Assembly (NCBI RefSeq): GCF_030264275.1
Contig: NZ_CP127165.1
Span: 2,344,001-2,408,000 of the forward strand
DNA from: Marivivens sp. LCG002
Lineage (GTDB): Bacteria; Pseudomonadota; Alphaproteobacteria; Rhodobacterales; Rhodobacteraceae
Reading direction: 5' to 3'
DNA: 64,000 nt
The notes beneath the pieces are model-generated. The model was not told where the DNA came from and ran no database searches. It saw only the letters and a program-made list of their open reading frames with translations. Positions 45,810-55,776 of this stretch are shown in pieces. The first letter of the stretch is position 1. Each line of letters starts with the position of its first letter. Made by a program: the position numbers and the translations under genes.

Positions 45810-47221
45810 AGCCTGTCTCCGATCAAATACTGTGCCGCCCGATCAAGACGGATATGCGGCGGCCCCTCGCCCGCGCGAAGCGTCAAAGGGGCGGGCGCGA
45901 ATTCCATCACCCGATACCCGCCACTGCTCCAGTCGCGCGCGCCCGACCGCGCAGGCGCAAGAACATGCGAGGGATCGATCGGCAGGGTCCCAGGAAACGA
46001 GGCGGCATTCGACCCTGTATCAAGCCTTCGTCCTTTGACGACGTCGACCTCTTTGCCGCTATGGGTCACGGTGTCCTCGGTCGTTGTCCGCAAGGCCGCA
46101 ATCGACATGGCCGAAGTCGCAGCCCCTGCGAAATCGGCGCGGTCCTTGGCATCACGGAGCAGCGCCTCGGCCAATGCGGTCAACGCCGCGTGTTGGGTGT
46201 GATGCAGATGATCCGCCTTGGTCGCTGCGAACAACAGCTTTTCCACCTTGTGACCCGTCAGGATTCGGCTCAGGAAATTGTTCCTACCGGGACGAAACGC
46301 CATCAGGATATCGGCCATCGTCTGCCGCAAATCCTCAAAGGCCTGCGGCCCTGCACTCAGCGCCCCAAGAACATCGACAAGCACCACCTGTCGATCGATC
46401 CGCGCAAAATGCTCGCGATAGAACGGTTTGACGACGTTGCGCTTGTAACTCTCGAAGCGGCGCTCGAACTCCTGATAAAGCGATCCCTTGGCCGCACCCT
46501 CTGGCCTGTGCAGCGGCGCAAAGGTCAAAACGGGCGACCCTTCAAGATCACCGGGCAACAGGAACCGTCCCGGCGTCAGATCGGAAAATCCCTCTTTGCG
46601 CGCCGTCTCGAGATAGGCGCGATACGCGAGGGCAAGGCTACGGGCGCGCTCTTCGTCAAGCGGCGCATCCCCTTGGACATTGGCGACGGTGGCGGCGTAA
46701 TCGCTCCCCGCCTCGCGCTTGGTCAAACGGCCCAGCGCCTCGGCGGACCATTCGGCATAGCTCTTGTCCAAAAGCCCCAGATCAAGAAGCCATTCACCGG
46801 GATAGTCGACAATATCGATGTGCACCGTCCGCGGCCCCGACATCCCCGCCAAAAGCCCGCGCTGCGCGACCTTGAGCGACAGGCGAAGCTCGCTCACTCG
46901 CCGCGTGCCTTCGGGCCAATGCGGATTGTCCGAGGTGATCGCGGCAAGATGGTCCTCATAGGGAAACCGCGGGATCGTGTCGTCGGGTTGCGGCTGAAGA
47001 TAGGCCGACAATATCCGCCCCTCACCCGCCGCAAGAAGCTGCGGCATACGTCCACGGTCCAGCAAATTCGCGACAAGCGAGGTGATGAACACCGTCTTGC
47101 CTGCACGGGAAAGCCCCGTAACGCCGATACGGATCACGGGATCGGAAAACGGAGCGACCAAGGTTTCTCCGACCGTTTCAATGCTGCGCCCGAGTTCGCG
47201 GGCAATATCATCAATGCGCAA
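45806..47221 (-). CDS. YcjX-family GTPase-like P-loop NTPase (TTG start)
   Basis: A 471-residue protein whose start is best placed at TTG 47221 (LRIDDIARELG), with AAAGGA 6 nt ahead; there is no ATG before truA's region in this frame. The P-loop is GLSRAGKTVF (36-45), with the DxxG-like HIDIVDYPGEW (about 135-145). This is the YcjX family (DUF463), nucleotide-binding, co-conserved and here overlapping the YcjF-like gene by 4 nt. A longer frame to 48085 runs across truA and is not credible. Confidence 0.9.
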   Translation of the reverse strand: MRIDDIARELGRSIETVGETLVAPFSDPVIRIGVTGLSRAGKTVFITSLVANLLDRGRMPQLLAAGEGRILSAYLQPQPDDTIPRFPYEDHLAAITSDNPHWPEGTRRVSELRLSLKVAQRGLLAGMSGPRTVHIDIVDYPGEWLLDLGLLDKSYAEWSAEALGRLTKREAGSDYAATVANVQGDAPLDEERARSLALAYRAYLETARKEGFSDLTPGRFLLPGDLEGSPVLTFAPLHRPEGAAKGSLYQEFERRFESYKRNVVKPFYREHFARIDRQVVLVDVLGALSAGPQAFEDLRQTMADILMAFRPGRNNFLSRILTGHKVEKLLFAATKADHLHHTQHAALTALAEALLRDAKDRADFAGAATSAMSIAALRTTTEDTVTHSGKEVDVVKGRRLDTGSNAASFPGTLPIDPSHVLAPARSGARDWSSGGYRVMEFAPAPLTLRAGEGPPHIRLDRAAQYLIGDRL

Positions 47222-47317
47222 CGGCGTTCCTTTCTCGCTTTGCGCACCATAGATAGGCACTTCGCAACCCGCTGTGTAGGGATTGATTTCCAAAGGGTTT
47301 GGACCTAAGCGCGACAC

Positions 47318-48091
47318 ATGCCCCGTTATGCGCTTCAGGTCGAATATCACGGCGCCCCCTTTGCAGGTTGGCAAAGGCAGGCCGATCAGCCCTCGGTTCA
47401 GGGCGCGATCGAACACGCGCTGTCGAAACTCGAACCGCGCGCCCATACCATTGCCGCAGCGGGCCGCACCGATGCGGGCGTCCATGCGACGCATCAGGTC
47501 GCCCATTGCGATATGGAACGCGACTGGGACCCGTTTCGTCTGTCCGAAGCGCTCAACTTCCACCTCAAGCCCGCACCTGTCGCCATCGTCCGCGCCGCGC
47601 GGGTTGCCGATGACTGGCACGCCCGCTTTTCTGCGGTCGAGCGCCGCTATACCTTTCGGCTGGTGTGTCGCCGCGCCCCCCTCGTGCACGAGGCAGGCCT
47701 TGTCTGGCAGGTCAAACATCCGCTCGACGGCACGCAGATGCAGGCGGGGGCGGATCGGCTTTTGGGGCGGCACGATTTCACAACCTTCCGCTCGTCGATC
47801 TGTCAGGCGGACAGCCCCGTGCGCACGCTCGACGAACTCCGTGTCGAAGAGATCGCCCGCCCGGACGGACAAGAGTTCCGTTTTCACGTCCGCGCACGCT
47901 CTTTCCTCCACAATCAGGTAAGAAGCTTTGTAGGCACGCTGGAACGTGTCGGATCGGGCGCTTGGACCCCCGATGACGTGACCCGTGCGCTCGAAGCCAA
48001 AGACCGCGCCGCGTGCGGCCCTGTTTGCCCGCCCGAAGGTCTCTACCTGTCGGGGGTCGGCTACCCCGACGATCCTTTCCCGCAAATCTAG
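47318..48091 (+). CDS. truA: tRNA pseudouridine(38-40) synthase
   Basis: TruA makes pseudouridine in the anticodon stem-loop. 257 residues, first residue [21 protein letters not shown], with catalytic Asp52 in GRTDAGVHA and the second family segment [18 protein letters not shown] (about 197-214). Divergent from YcjX across 96 nt; tamA follows after 74 nt. Confidence 0.97.
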   Translation: MPRYALQVEYHGAPFAGWQRQADQPSVQGAIEHALSKLEPRAHTIAAAGRTDAGVHATHQVAHCDMERDWDPFRLSEALNFHLKPAPVAIVRAARVADDWHARFSAVERRYTFRLVCRRAPLVHEAGLVWQVKHPLDGTQMQAGADRLLGRHDFTTFRSSICQADSPVRTLDELRVEEIARPDGQEFRFHVRARSFLHNQVRSFVGTLERVGSGAWTPDDVTRALEAKDRAACGPVCPPEGLYLSGVGYPDDPFPQI

Positions 48092-48165
48092 GCAAAGCCT
48101 CGCCGATAGCCCGCAACGGATTCACTTGGGGTAATTTTTCCGATACACGGAACCCAAGAATACCG

Positions 48166-49992
48166 ATGAACGTTAACCCATCGGAACAGACGGAGCGCGC
48201 CTTGGGCAAACTGAACCGAACTTTGACGACTGCGGCTTTTCTCGCCGTGGTGACTTCTGCGACCGCGCAAGAGGTCGAACTTCGCTTGGCGGATGAATTT
48301 GCCGATCTCGCCCCCGCGATCCAGAGTGCCTCCCTCACCCTCTCGCTCGGTCAGGAAGAGGGAACGCTGCCGCAAGATTACATCGCCGCCGCCCGTGCCG
48401 ATTACCGCCGCATCCTCACGGCGCTTTATGCCTCGGGCCACTACGGTGCGACCGTTTCGATCAGGATCGACGGGGTCGAGGCCGCAGGAATGTCCCCCCT
48501 GACCCGCGTCTCTTCCGTCAATCGCGTCGACATCACGGTCACGCCGGGCCCGAGTTTTCGGTTCGGCACCGCCTCGGTCCAACCGATGGCCGAAGGGACC
48601 GACCTTCCCTCGGGCTTTGCAACGGGCGAAATCGCCGAAAGCGGTCTGATCCGCGACGCCGCAAAAGCCGCTGTCGAGGGATGGCGGGACGACGGCTATG
48701 CCAAAGCCGACATCAGCGCCCAAAGCATCCGCGCCAATCACTCCACCGAAACGCTCGACGCCGCCCTGACCGTCGGAACGGGTCCACGCCTGACCTTCGG
48801 CACCGTCGCGGTCGAGGGCAACAACGGGATACGGGCCGACCGTATCCGCGACATCGCCGGCATCCCCGAAGGCGAAACCTTTTCGCCCAAAGCGCTGTCG
48901 GACGCGGCCAGCCGTTTGCGGCGCAGCGGCGCTTTCAGCTCGGTCGCCATCACCGAAGACGAAGCGATCGGGCCGAACGACACCCTCGCCACCCTCATTC
49001 AGGTGGACGAAGCCACCCCCCGCCGTTTCGGTGTGGGCGCCGAACTTTCCTCTTCGGACGGGCTCGTGCTCAACGGCTATTGGCTCCACCGCAATTTCCT
49101 CGGCGGGGCCGAGAGCTTTCGGATCGAAGGCGAGATTTCAGGCATCAGCACCAAGGGCACGTCCACGCTCGACTATAGGCTGAGCTATGACTTCCTGCGC
49201 CCCCAGACTGGCCCCTTCCGCACCGACTTTTATTCCAACGGTGCCATCGAAGTGCTCAACGATCCCGGCTATTTCCTCAAGCAGGTGCGCGCCGAGGCAG
49301 GCTTTACGCGCCTCTTCGACACCCTCACCCTTTCGGGCGGTGTCGGCTTCTCCTCTGCCGAAGTGCGCGACGATCTCGGCACGCGGCGCTATTCGGTGGT
49401 CAATGCCCCCTTCAGCTTGGAATGGGACAGACGCGATACACCGCTTGACGCAAGCTCGGGCTATTACCTGAAATCGACCGCAATGCCGTTCTTCGGGATC
49501 GGGGCCGTCGACAGCGGCCTTCGCGCCGAGGTGGATGCCCGCGCCTATCGCAGCTTTGGTGAAAGCGACCGCCTGACCCTCGCCGCGCGCGGCCAGCTTG
49601 GCGCCATCGCAGGCCCGACCGCAGAGCGCACGCCCGCAGATTACCTTTTCTACTCGGGCGGAAGCGACACCGTGCGCGGGCAAAGCTATCAATCCTTGGG
49701 CACCACTCTCAACAACGGGGTCAAGATCGGCGGCCTCTCCCTTGCCGCCGCCTCGCTCGAAGCACGCTATGACGTGACCGAAAAAATCGGCGCGGTCGGC
49801 TTCTTCGACATCGGTTATGTCGGTGCCGACGCGGTCCCTCTGCGCAACGGCAACTGGCACGCAGGCACGGGCCTCGGCCTTCGGTATGACACAGGCATCG
49901 GGCCGATCCGCCTTGACCTTGCCACGCCTGCCAACGGCGGACGCTTTGCCAAAGCGCTGAGCGTTTACGTCGGGATAGGACAATCCTTCTGA
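48166..49992 (+). CDS. tamA: Translocation and assembly module outer-membrane protein TamA
   Basis: TamA is a BamA-like outer-membrane beta-barrel working with TamB in autotransporter and lipid export. About 608 residues: signal peptide (ends TSATAQ), three POTRA domains (about 40-270; YIAAARADYRRILTALYASGHYGATVSI, DGYAKADI, LRRSGAFSSVAI), and a C-terminal barrel (about 280-608) ending with IGPIRLDLATPAN and terminal phenylalanine. The ATG at 48166 is weakly preceded. A TTG at 48202 has GGAG 6 nt ahead and gives an ideal signal peptide (LGKLNRTLTTAAFL); it may be the real start. tamB overlaps by one nucleotide. Confidence 0.94.
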   Translation: MNVNPSEQTERALGKLNRTLTTAAFLAVVTSATAQEVELRLADEFADLAPAIQSASLTLSLGQEEGTLPQDYIAAARADYRRILTALYASGHYGATVSIRIDGVEAAGMSPLTRVSSVNRVDITVTPGPSFRFGTASVQPMAEGTDLPSGFATGEIAESGLIRDAAKAAVEGWRDDGYAKADISAQSIRANHSTETLDAALTVGTGPRLTFGTVAVEGNNGIRADRIRDIAGIPEGETFSPKALSDAASRLRRSGAFSSVAITEDEAIGPNDTLATLIQVDEATPRRFGVGAELSSSDGLVLNGYWLHRNFLGGAESFRIEGEISGISTKGTSTLDYRLSYDFLRPQTGPFRTDFYSNGAIEVLNDPGYFLKQVRAEAGFTRLFDTLTLSGGVGFSSAEVRDDLGTRRYSVVNAPFSLEWDRRDTPLDASSGYYLKSTAMPFFGIGAVDSGLRAEVDARAYRSFGESDRLTLAARGQLGAIAGPTAERTPADYLFYSGGSDTVRGQSYQSLGTTLNNGVKIGGLSLAAASLEARYDVTEKIGAVGFFDIGYVGADAVPLRNGNWHAGTGLGLRYDTGIGPIRLDLATPANGGRFAKALSVYVGIGQSF

Positions 49993-52900
49993 TGCGCTAT
50001 CTGACCCTTTGTTCCATCGCCCTCGTTGCGACCCCGCTTCTCGCTCAGGATACAAGCCAGCAAGAGGCCGACCGTGGCTATCTCGCGGGACTTATCGAAA
50101 ACGCGCTTTCGGGATCGGGACGGCAGGTCATCATCTCTGGCTTTGCAGGGGCGCTCAGCTCCAAGGCAACGGTCGAGCGCCTGACCATCGCCGATGCCGA
50201 CGGGATCTGGCTTGATGCGCGGGGCCTTACGCTCGATTGGAACCGCGCGGCCCTCCTTCGTGGCGCAATCAGCGTTGAAGAGTTTTCCGCCGCCGAACTG
50301 ATCGTGCACCGCGCGCCCGTCGCTGGCGAAAGCGCACCAACGCCCGAGGCCACGCCCTTTGCACTCCCTGATCTTCCCGTGTCCATCGACCTTGGAACGC
50401 TCGAGATCGGCCGCGTTACGCTGGGTCCCTCCCTCTTGGGCGAAGAGATTGCGCTGACCCTAAACGGCACTGCCTCGCTCTCGGACGGTGAAGGAAACGC
50501 GACCCTCAACGCCGCGCGGCTCGACGGCGCCGAAGGACGGCTCGGCCTCACAGGCAGCTTCATCAACGAAACGCGGTTTCTCGACCTCGACCTGATCCTG
50601 ACCGAAGGAGAAGCGGGGATTGCGGCGCGTCTTCTTGACCTGCCCGATCAGCCAAGCGTCGATCTCGCGCTCAAAGGCACAGGCCCCCTTACAGACTTTT
50701 CCGCAGAGCTGACCCTCGCCACCGACGAGATCCAAAGGCTCGCAGGCAACTTTGCCCTCGGCGCGGTCCCGACCGATGTCGAAGGCCGCTTTGATCGCAC
50801 CTATTCGCTCGATCTCGGCGGGGATGTCACTGCGCTCTTTCTGCCGCAATATCGCGACTTCTTTGGTCCCGACATCTCTCTCAGGGCGAGCGGCACCCAA
50901 TTCGCCCAAGGCGGGTTGACGCTCGACACCCTCGATCTTGCGGCGCAAAGCATCACCCTCCAAGGCTCCGCCGCGATCGACGCCCAAGGCTGGCCCGAAA
51001 GCTTCAGCCTCACGGGCAACATCGGCGCGGCGGATCAAAGCGCCGTGGTGCTGCCCCTCGCAGGCCCCGTCACCCAAATCGAAAGCGCAGAGATTGCGGT
51101 TTCATTTGACGCCACCTCAGGCGAGGCTTGGACCGCGAATATCAGCGCCACGAACTTCGAACGACCGGGGCTCGGTATTCCGTCCCTTGACCTGAGCGGC
51201 GGCGGCATCATCCGGCGCGGCGACCTGAACGGGCTTGGACAGATCACCGCCGACCTCGACTATGCGGCGCAAGGCATCGCTCTGGATGACCTCGGCATGT
51301 CCGATGCTTTAGGGGATACCATCGCGGGACGTCTCGCCCTCCGCTATGGCGAAGGCACTCCGATCAGCATCGACACGCTGACCCTGAACGGGGCGGGCCT
51401 TAACGTCCAAGGCACCGCGTCCATCGACACCCGTGACACCCTTGCCGTCACCACCGACCTTCTGGTCGAGGCTCAGGCGCTCGAACGGTTCAACACCCTG
51501 CTCGGGCAAACCTTGGGCGGCAGCGCTTCTCTGGCTGTTGCAGGGGACATCGCGCCGCTTTCGGGTGCGTTCGACTTCACCGTCGATGGCCGAACGCAGG
51601 ATCTCGCGCTCGGGATCAATGAACTCGACGGCCTTATTGCGGGCCAAGGCACGCTTTCGCTCGAAGCGGAGCGCGACGAAAACGGCACCCGCCTTCCGCG
51701 GCTCGCCATCCGCACCCAAGGCGCAAATCTCGACGCAAGCGCCGCAATCACTTCGGGGGCGAGTTCGGGGGATCTCACGCTCGCGATTGCCGATCTCGGA
51801 CGTATCCGCGACGGTCTTTCGGGCGCGGCCACCCTGACCGCCAAAGGCACGCGCAGCGCAGAGGCCCAAGTCGACCTGACCGCAGAGCTGACGCGCGGCT
51901 CGGACACCATCCGCCTTGCCGCGCAAACGCCCGATATGACCCAAGGCGCGCCCTTCGACGTGACCCTCGCCGCGCAGATCGCGCAGATCGCGGACTATGC
52001 CCGCGCCTTCGATCAAAGCCTGAGCGGCGGCCTCGGCATCGAGGCCCAAGGCACCCTTGCCACGGACGCGAGCACTTTTGACCTTGATCTGACCACGCGG
52101 GGCCAGAACCTCGCATTGGGGATCGATGCCGCCGATACGCTCCTGCGCGGCGGCTCCACCCTCGCCGCCAAGATCACCCGCGACGCAGGCGGCACCATCG
52201 CGATCACCGATGCCGATTTTGCGGCCCCCAACGTCTCAGCGGCGGCGAATGTGACACTTGGCGGCGGCTCCTCTCGCGCCACCTTCAACGCGCGCTTCCC
52301 CGATATCGCCGTCATTACGCCCGACATCAGCGGTGCAGCCACCCTTGACGGCACCGCCCGCCAAGGCACCGACGGCGCTTGGTTGATCGACATCGACGCC
52401 AGCGGACCAGGCGGCACGAGCGCCAACGTCAACGGCCGTGTCGGCACCACGGGCCGTCTCGACATCGCGGCGCGGGGCGTCGCAGCGCTCGGCCTTGCCA
52501 ACAGCTTTATCGAACCACGCCGCATTCAGGGGACCGCCGACTTCAACCTGCGTCTCGCGGGTCCTGCCGCACTTTCGTCCCTCAGCGGCAGCGTCTCGGC
52601 CACGGGCGCACGCCTGAGCGCTCCGACGCTGGGGCAATCGGTCAACGATCTGGGCTTTGATGTGACCTTGGGCGGCAATCAGGCGCGGCTCACCCTGAAC
52701 GGCGCTCTTGAAAGCGGCGGCGCTATCGCGGGCCGTGGCTCGATCGGGTTCGGCACAGGACTGCCTTCGGCGCTGACCATCGACCTGAACGAGGTGGTGC
52801 TGCGCGATCCCGAACTCTATCAAACCACCGTCAACGGCTCGGTTGCGATCAACGGCAATCTTGCAGGCGGCGCAATGATTGCGGGGACGCTCAACCTCGG

Positions 52901-53765
52901 CGCTGCGGAAATCCGCGTGCCCTCCTCTTCGGTGAGTGCCTTGGGCGATCTGCCCCAAGTCGCCCATGTGAATGCCCCTTCGGATGTCGCGGCAACGCTG
53001 GGCCGCGCGGGTCTCACACTCGGCGGCGTTGAAATCGGCCAAGCCGCAAGCGGCGGCTCTTCCCGCCCGTTCGGTCTCGATCTCGCGATCAACGCACCGT
53101 CCAAGATTTTCGTGCGCGGGCGCGGGCTTGACGCTGAACTCGGCGGACGACTGACCATCGGCGGGACCACTGCAAACGTCATTCCCGTCGGCCAATTCGA
53201 TCTTGTCCGTGGTCGCCTCAATATCCTGCAACAACGCTTTGATCTCGACGAGGGCGCGGTCTCGCTTCAGGGCGGCTTCGTGCCCTTTATGCGTCTTGTC
53301 GCCACCTCCAAGGCGCGGACGGGCACCACGGTCAGGATCATCGTCGAAGGTCCCGCAGACGAACCCGAGGTGCGCTTTACCTCGACACCCGATCTGCCGC
53401 AGGACGAAGTCCTCTCGCAGCTTATCTTCGGACGTGATCTCGCCTCGATCACCCCGTTCCAAGCCGTGCAACTCGCCGCCGCCGTCGGGACCCTCGCGGG
53501 ACGGGGCGGCACTGGGGTTGTCGACAACCTTCGCGCGGGGATCGGTCTTGACGATATCGACGTCACCTCGGACGACAACGGCAATGCCGCCGTGCGTGCG
53601 GGCAAATACATCTCGGACAACATCTATACCGATGTCACCGTGAGCAGCGACGGCACCACCGCGATCGATCTCAACCTCGATCTGACCGACAGCTTCACCG
53701 CAAGAGGAAGCGCGACCTCGGACGGGGAAACCAGCCTCGGTATCTTCTTCGAGAAAGACTACTAA
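49992..53765 (+). CDS. tamB: Translocation and assembly module inner-membrane protein TamB
   Basis: TamB is a long periplasm-spanning AsmA/TamB-type protein forming a lipid-conducting groove to TamA. 1257 residues with a signal/anchor (1-19), a long repetitive beta-strand region of L/I-D-A alternation, and the conserved C-terminal TamB domain (about 930-1257; VRGRGLDAELGGRLTIGGT, LNILQQRFDLDEGAVSLQGGFVPFMRL, DEVLSQLIFGRDLASITPFQAVQLAAAVG). It starts in TGATG overlapping the tamA stop. Confidence 0.96.
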   Translation: MRYLTLCSIALVATPLLAQDTSQQEADRGYLAGLIENALSGSGRQVIISGFAGALSSKATVERLTIADADGIWLDARGLTLDWNRAALLRGAISVEEFSAAELIVHRAPVAGESAPTPEATPFALPDLPVSIDLGTLEIGRVTLGPSLLGEEIALTLNGTASLSDGEGNATLNAARLDGAEGRLGLTGSFINETRFLDLDLILTEGEAGIAARLLDLPDQPSVDLALKGTGPLTDFSAELTLATDEIQRLAGNFALGAVPTDVEGRFDRTYSLDLGGDVTALFLPQYRDFFGPDISLRASGTQFAQGGLTLDTLDLAAQSITLQGSAAIDAQGWPESFSLTGNIGAADQSAVVLPLAGPVTQIESAEIAVSFDATSGEAWTANISATNFERPGLGIPSLDLSGGGIIRRGDLNGLGQITADLDYAAQGIALDDLGMSDALGDTIAGRLALRYGEGTPISIDTLTLNGAGLNVQGTASIDTRDTLAVTTDLLVEAQALERFNTLLGQTLGGSASLAVAGDIAPLSGAFDFTVDGRTQDLALGINELDGLIAGQGTLSLEAERDENGTRLPRLAIRTQGANLDASAAITSGASSGDLTLAIADLGRIRDGLSGAATLTAKGTRSAEAQVDLTAELTRGSDTIRLAAQTPDMTQGAPFDVTLAAQIAQIADYARAFDQSLSGGLGIEAQGTLATDASTFDLDLTTRGQNLALGIDAADTLLRGGSTLAAKITRDAGGTIAITDADFAAPNVSAAANVTLGGGSSRATFNARFPDIAVITPDISGAATLDGTARQGTDGAWLIDIDASGPGGTSANVNGRVGTTGRLDIAARGVAALGLANSFIEPRRIQGTADFNLRLAGPAALSSLSGSVSATGARLSAPTLGQSVNDLGFDVTLGGNQARLTLNGALESGGAIAGRGSIGFGTGLPSALTIDLNEVVLRDPELYQTTVNGSVAINGNLAGGAMIAGTLNLGAAEIRVPSSSVSALGDLPQVAHVNAPSDVAATLGRAGLTLGGVEIGQAASGGSSRPFGLDLAINAPSKIFVRGRGLDAELGGRLTIGGTTANVIPVGQFDLVRGRLNILQQRFDLDEGAVSLQGGFVPFMRLVATSKARTGTTVRIIVEGPADEPEVRFTSTPDLPQDEVLSQLIFGRDLASITPFQAVQLAAAVGTLAGRGGTGVVDNLRAGIGLDDIDVTSDDNGNAAVRAGKYISDNIYTDVTVSSDGTTAIDLNLDLTDSFTARGSATSDGETSLGIFFEKDY

Positions 53766-53769
53766 GCAA

Positions 53770-53793
53770 AAAGGGCGGGAAACCCCGCCCTTT
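53770..53793. terminator. Bidirectional terminator between tamB and the opp operon
   Basis: A 10-bp perfect stem (AAAGGGCGGG / CCCGCCCTTT, AAAC loop) is flanked by A-run left and T-run right. It lies 5 nt after tamB and 3 nt before the oppF stop, so it serves both convergent units. Confidence 0.92.
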
Positions 53794-53795
53794 CG

Positions 53796-54812
53796 TCATA
53801 CCGTCCCGACCACTTCGCCAAAGGCATTGTCCTCGTGATAGGGGCAGGACACCAGATGCCCCTCGGCCACTTGGGCGACTGCGGGCCTCTCGCCTGCACA
53901 GGCCTCTCGCGCGATGGGACACCGCGTGCGGAACACACAGCCCGACGGCGGATCGAGAGGCGACGGAAGCTCGCCCGAGATCACCGCACGCGGACGCGAC
54001 TTTTCCAGAACAGGATCGGGCACGGGCACCGATGAAATAAGCCCCCGCGTATAGGGATGGCGCGGATTGCCGGTCAAAGCCTCGGCCCCCGCGACCTCCA
54101 TCATCCGTCCAAGATACATCACCGCGATGCGGTCCGAGATGTGCTTTACCACGCTCAGATCATGGGCGATGAAAATCATCGTAAGCCCGAGGTCTTTTTG
54201 CAGCTCCTTGAGAAGGTTCACCACCTGCGCCTGCACCGACACATCGAGCGCCGAGACAGGCTCATCACAGATGAGCAGCTTGGGTTTGAGGATCAGCGCG
54301 CGCGCAATCCCGATCCGCTGGCACTGCCCGCCCGAGAATTCATGCGGATAGCGGTTCACAAGGTTCGGCAACAGCCCGACCCGCTCCATGAGGTCCTGAA
54401 CGCGCTTGCGCACTTCGGCCTTGGGCAGCTTGGGCTCATGCGTGATCAGAGGTTCGGCGATAATCTCGCCCACGGTCATGCGCGGATTAAGCGCGGCAAG
54501 CGGGTCCTGAAACACCATCTGCACATAGCGCCGATGATGCCGACGCGCCTCGGGCGCCATGCTCAAAAGGCTCTCACCCTCGAAAAGCACGTCCCCGCCC
54601 GTGACAGGCGCAAGGCCGCAGATCGCACGGGCAATCGTGGATTTACCCGACCCGCTTTCACCAACGACACCAAGACATTCACCGGGCTGCACGTCAAAGC
54701 TCATGCCGCCGACCGCCTGAAGCGACTTGTGCGGCGTCCACGGCCAAGCTCCCGAAGGTTTGATGTCGAAAGTCACCCGAAGGTCACGCACCGAAAGAAT
54801 GGGATCAGACAT
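53796..54812 (-). CDS. oppF: Oligopeptide ABC transporter ATP-binding protein OppF
   Basis: One of two ATPase subunits of a peptide-type importer. 338 residues with Walker [10 protein letters not shown] (51-59), signature [16 protein letters not shown] (about 158-173; LSGGQ variant), Walker [13 protein letters not shown] and H-loop [10 protein letters not shown]. The C-terminal cysteine cluster ([14 protein letters not shown]) is the oligopeptide-transporter domain. It overlaps oppD by 8 nt and ends at the shared terminator. Confidence 0.96.
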   Translation of the reverse strand: MSDPILSVRDLRVTFDIKPSGAWPWTPHKSLQAVGGMSFDVQPGECLGVVGESGSGKSTIARAICGLAPVTGGDVLFEGESLLSMAPEARRHHRRYVQMVFQDPLAALNPRMTVGEIIAEPLITHEPKLPKAEVRKRVQDLMERVGLLPNLVNRYPHEFSGGQCQRIGIARALILKPKLLICDEPVSALDVSVQAQVVNLLKELQKDLGLTMIFIAHDLSVVKHISDRIAVMYLGRMMEVAGAEALTGNPRHPYTRGLISSVPVPDPVLEKSRPRAVISGELPSPLDPPSGCVFRTRCPIAREACAGERPAVAQVAEGHLVSCPYHEDNAFGEVVGTV

Positions 54813-55773
54813 GGCTCAGCTCCTCTGTCGGAACGTGACAGGCACGGCGATGCGCCTCGCCTGCAATGACGGGCTTTGCACTCTGGCAAACATCCCGCAC
54901 TTCGGCGCAGCGCGGCGCAAAGGGACAGCCCTCGGGCAGTCGGGACATATCCGGTGGCTCACCCGCGATGGCGAGCAAAGCCTCGTCCTTGCGGTCGAAC
55001 CGCGGCACAGCCCGCAAGAGCCCGCGCGTATAGGGATGGCTCGGACGCGCGAAAAGAGCTTCGGTCGCGGCCTCCTCCATCACCTGTCCGCCATAGAGAA
55101 CCAGCGTGCGGTCACAAAACCCCGCCACGACCCCGAGATCATGCGTGATCAGGATCACAGCCGTGCCGAACTCCTGACGGATATCACCGAAAAGCTCCAT
55201 GATCTGCGCCTGCACCGTCACGTCGAGCGCCGTCGTCGGCTCGTCCGCGATCAACAGCTTGGGCTGACACAAAAGCGCCATGGCGATCATGATCCGCTGC
55301 CGCATCCCGCCCGAAAACTCGTGCGGATACATGGTGATGCGCGCCTTGGCATCGGGAATGCGCACCGCGTCGAGCATCTTGGCCGCCTCGGCCACCGCAT
55401 CACGTTTGCTCATCCCCTTATGAAGCTGGAGCACCTCGGCCATCTGGTCCGAAATCCGCATATAGGGATTGAGCGAAGTCATCGGGTCCTGAAAGATCAT
55501 CGCCACTTCGTTGCTTCGAATGCGGTTCAGCTCTTTGCGCGACATGGTGAGCAGGTCTTTGCCTTCATAGAGCGCCTGCCCCGTGGCCTTGCCGTTCCGC
55601 GCCAAAAGGCCCATCGCGGCAAAGGCGGTCTGGCTCTTGCCCGATCCGCTCTCGCCTACGATGGCAAGGGTCTCGCCCTTTTCGACGGTGAAGGACACTC
55701 CGTTGACGGCATTGACCGCGCCGTCGCCGGTCTGGAATTCGACCCTAAGGTCTTTGATCTGCAAAAGGCTCAT
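54805..55773 (-). CDS. oppD: Oligopeptide ABC transporter ATP-binding protein OppD
   Basis: The second ATPase subunit. 322 residues with Walker [10 protein letters not shown] (40-48), signature [16 protein letters not shown], Walker [13 protein letters not shown] and H-loop [13 protein letters not shown]-terminal cysteine cluster [15 protein letters not shown] is intact; in related transporters it binds an iron-sulfur cluster. It lies 3 nt after oppC. Confidence 0.96.
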   Translation of the reverse strand: MSLLQIKDLRVEFQTGDGAVNAVNGVSFTVEKGETLAIVGESGSGKSQTAFAAMGLLARNGKATGQALYEGKDLLTMSRKELNRIRSNEVAMIFQDPMTSLNPYMRISDQMAEVLQLHKGMSKRDAVAEAAKMLDAVRIPDAKARITMYPHEFSGGMRQRIMIAMALLCQPKLLIADEPTTALDVTVQAQIMELFGDIRQEFGTAVILITHDLGVVAGFCDRTLVLYGGQVMEEAATEALFARPSHPYTRGLLRAVPRFDRKDEALLAIAGEPPDMSRLPEGCPFAPRCAEVRDVCQSAKPVIAGEAHRRACHVPTEELSHV

Positions 55774-55776
55774 GGG

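Noticed and set aside
47250-47300. RpoH-like promoter for the YcjX gene (CCTATCTA)
   Set aside because: The -10-like element is present but no TTG-type -35 lies at the right distance, unlike the ftsH case.
47222-48085. N-terminal 288-residue extension of the YcjX frame
   Set aside because: It runs antisense through the whole of truA, which has its catalytic Asp and conserved motifs; the TTG at 47221 with its ribosome binding site is the better start.
52236-53471. 411-residue minus-strand open frame inside tamB
   Set aside because: Shadow of the repetitive tamB coding sequence; no start signal or domain.
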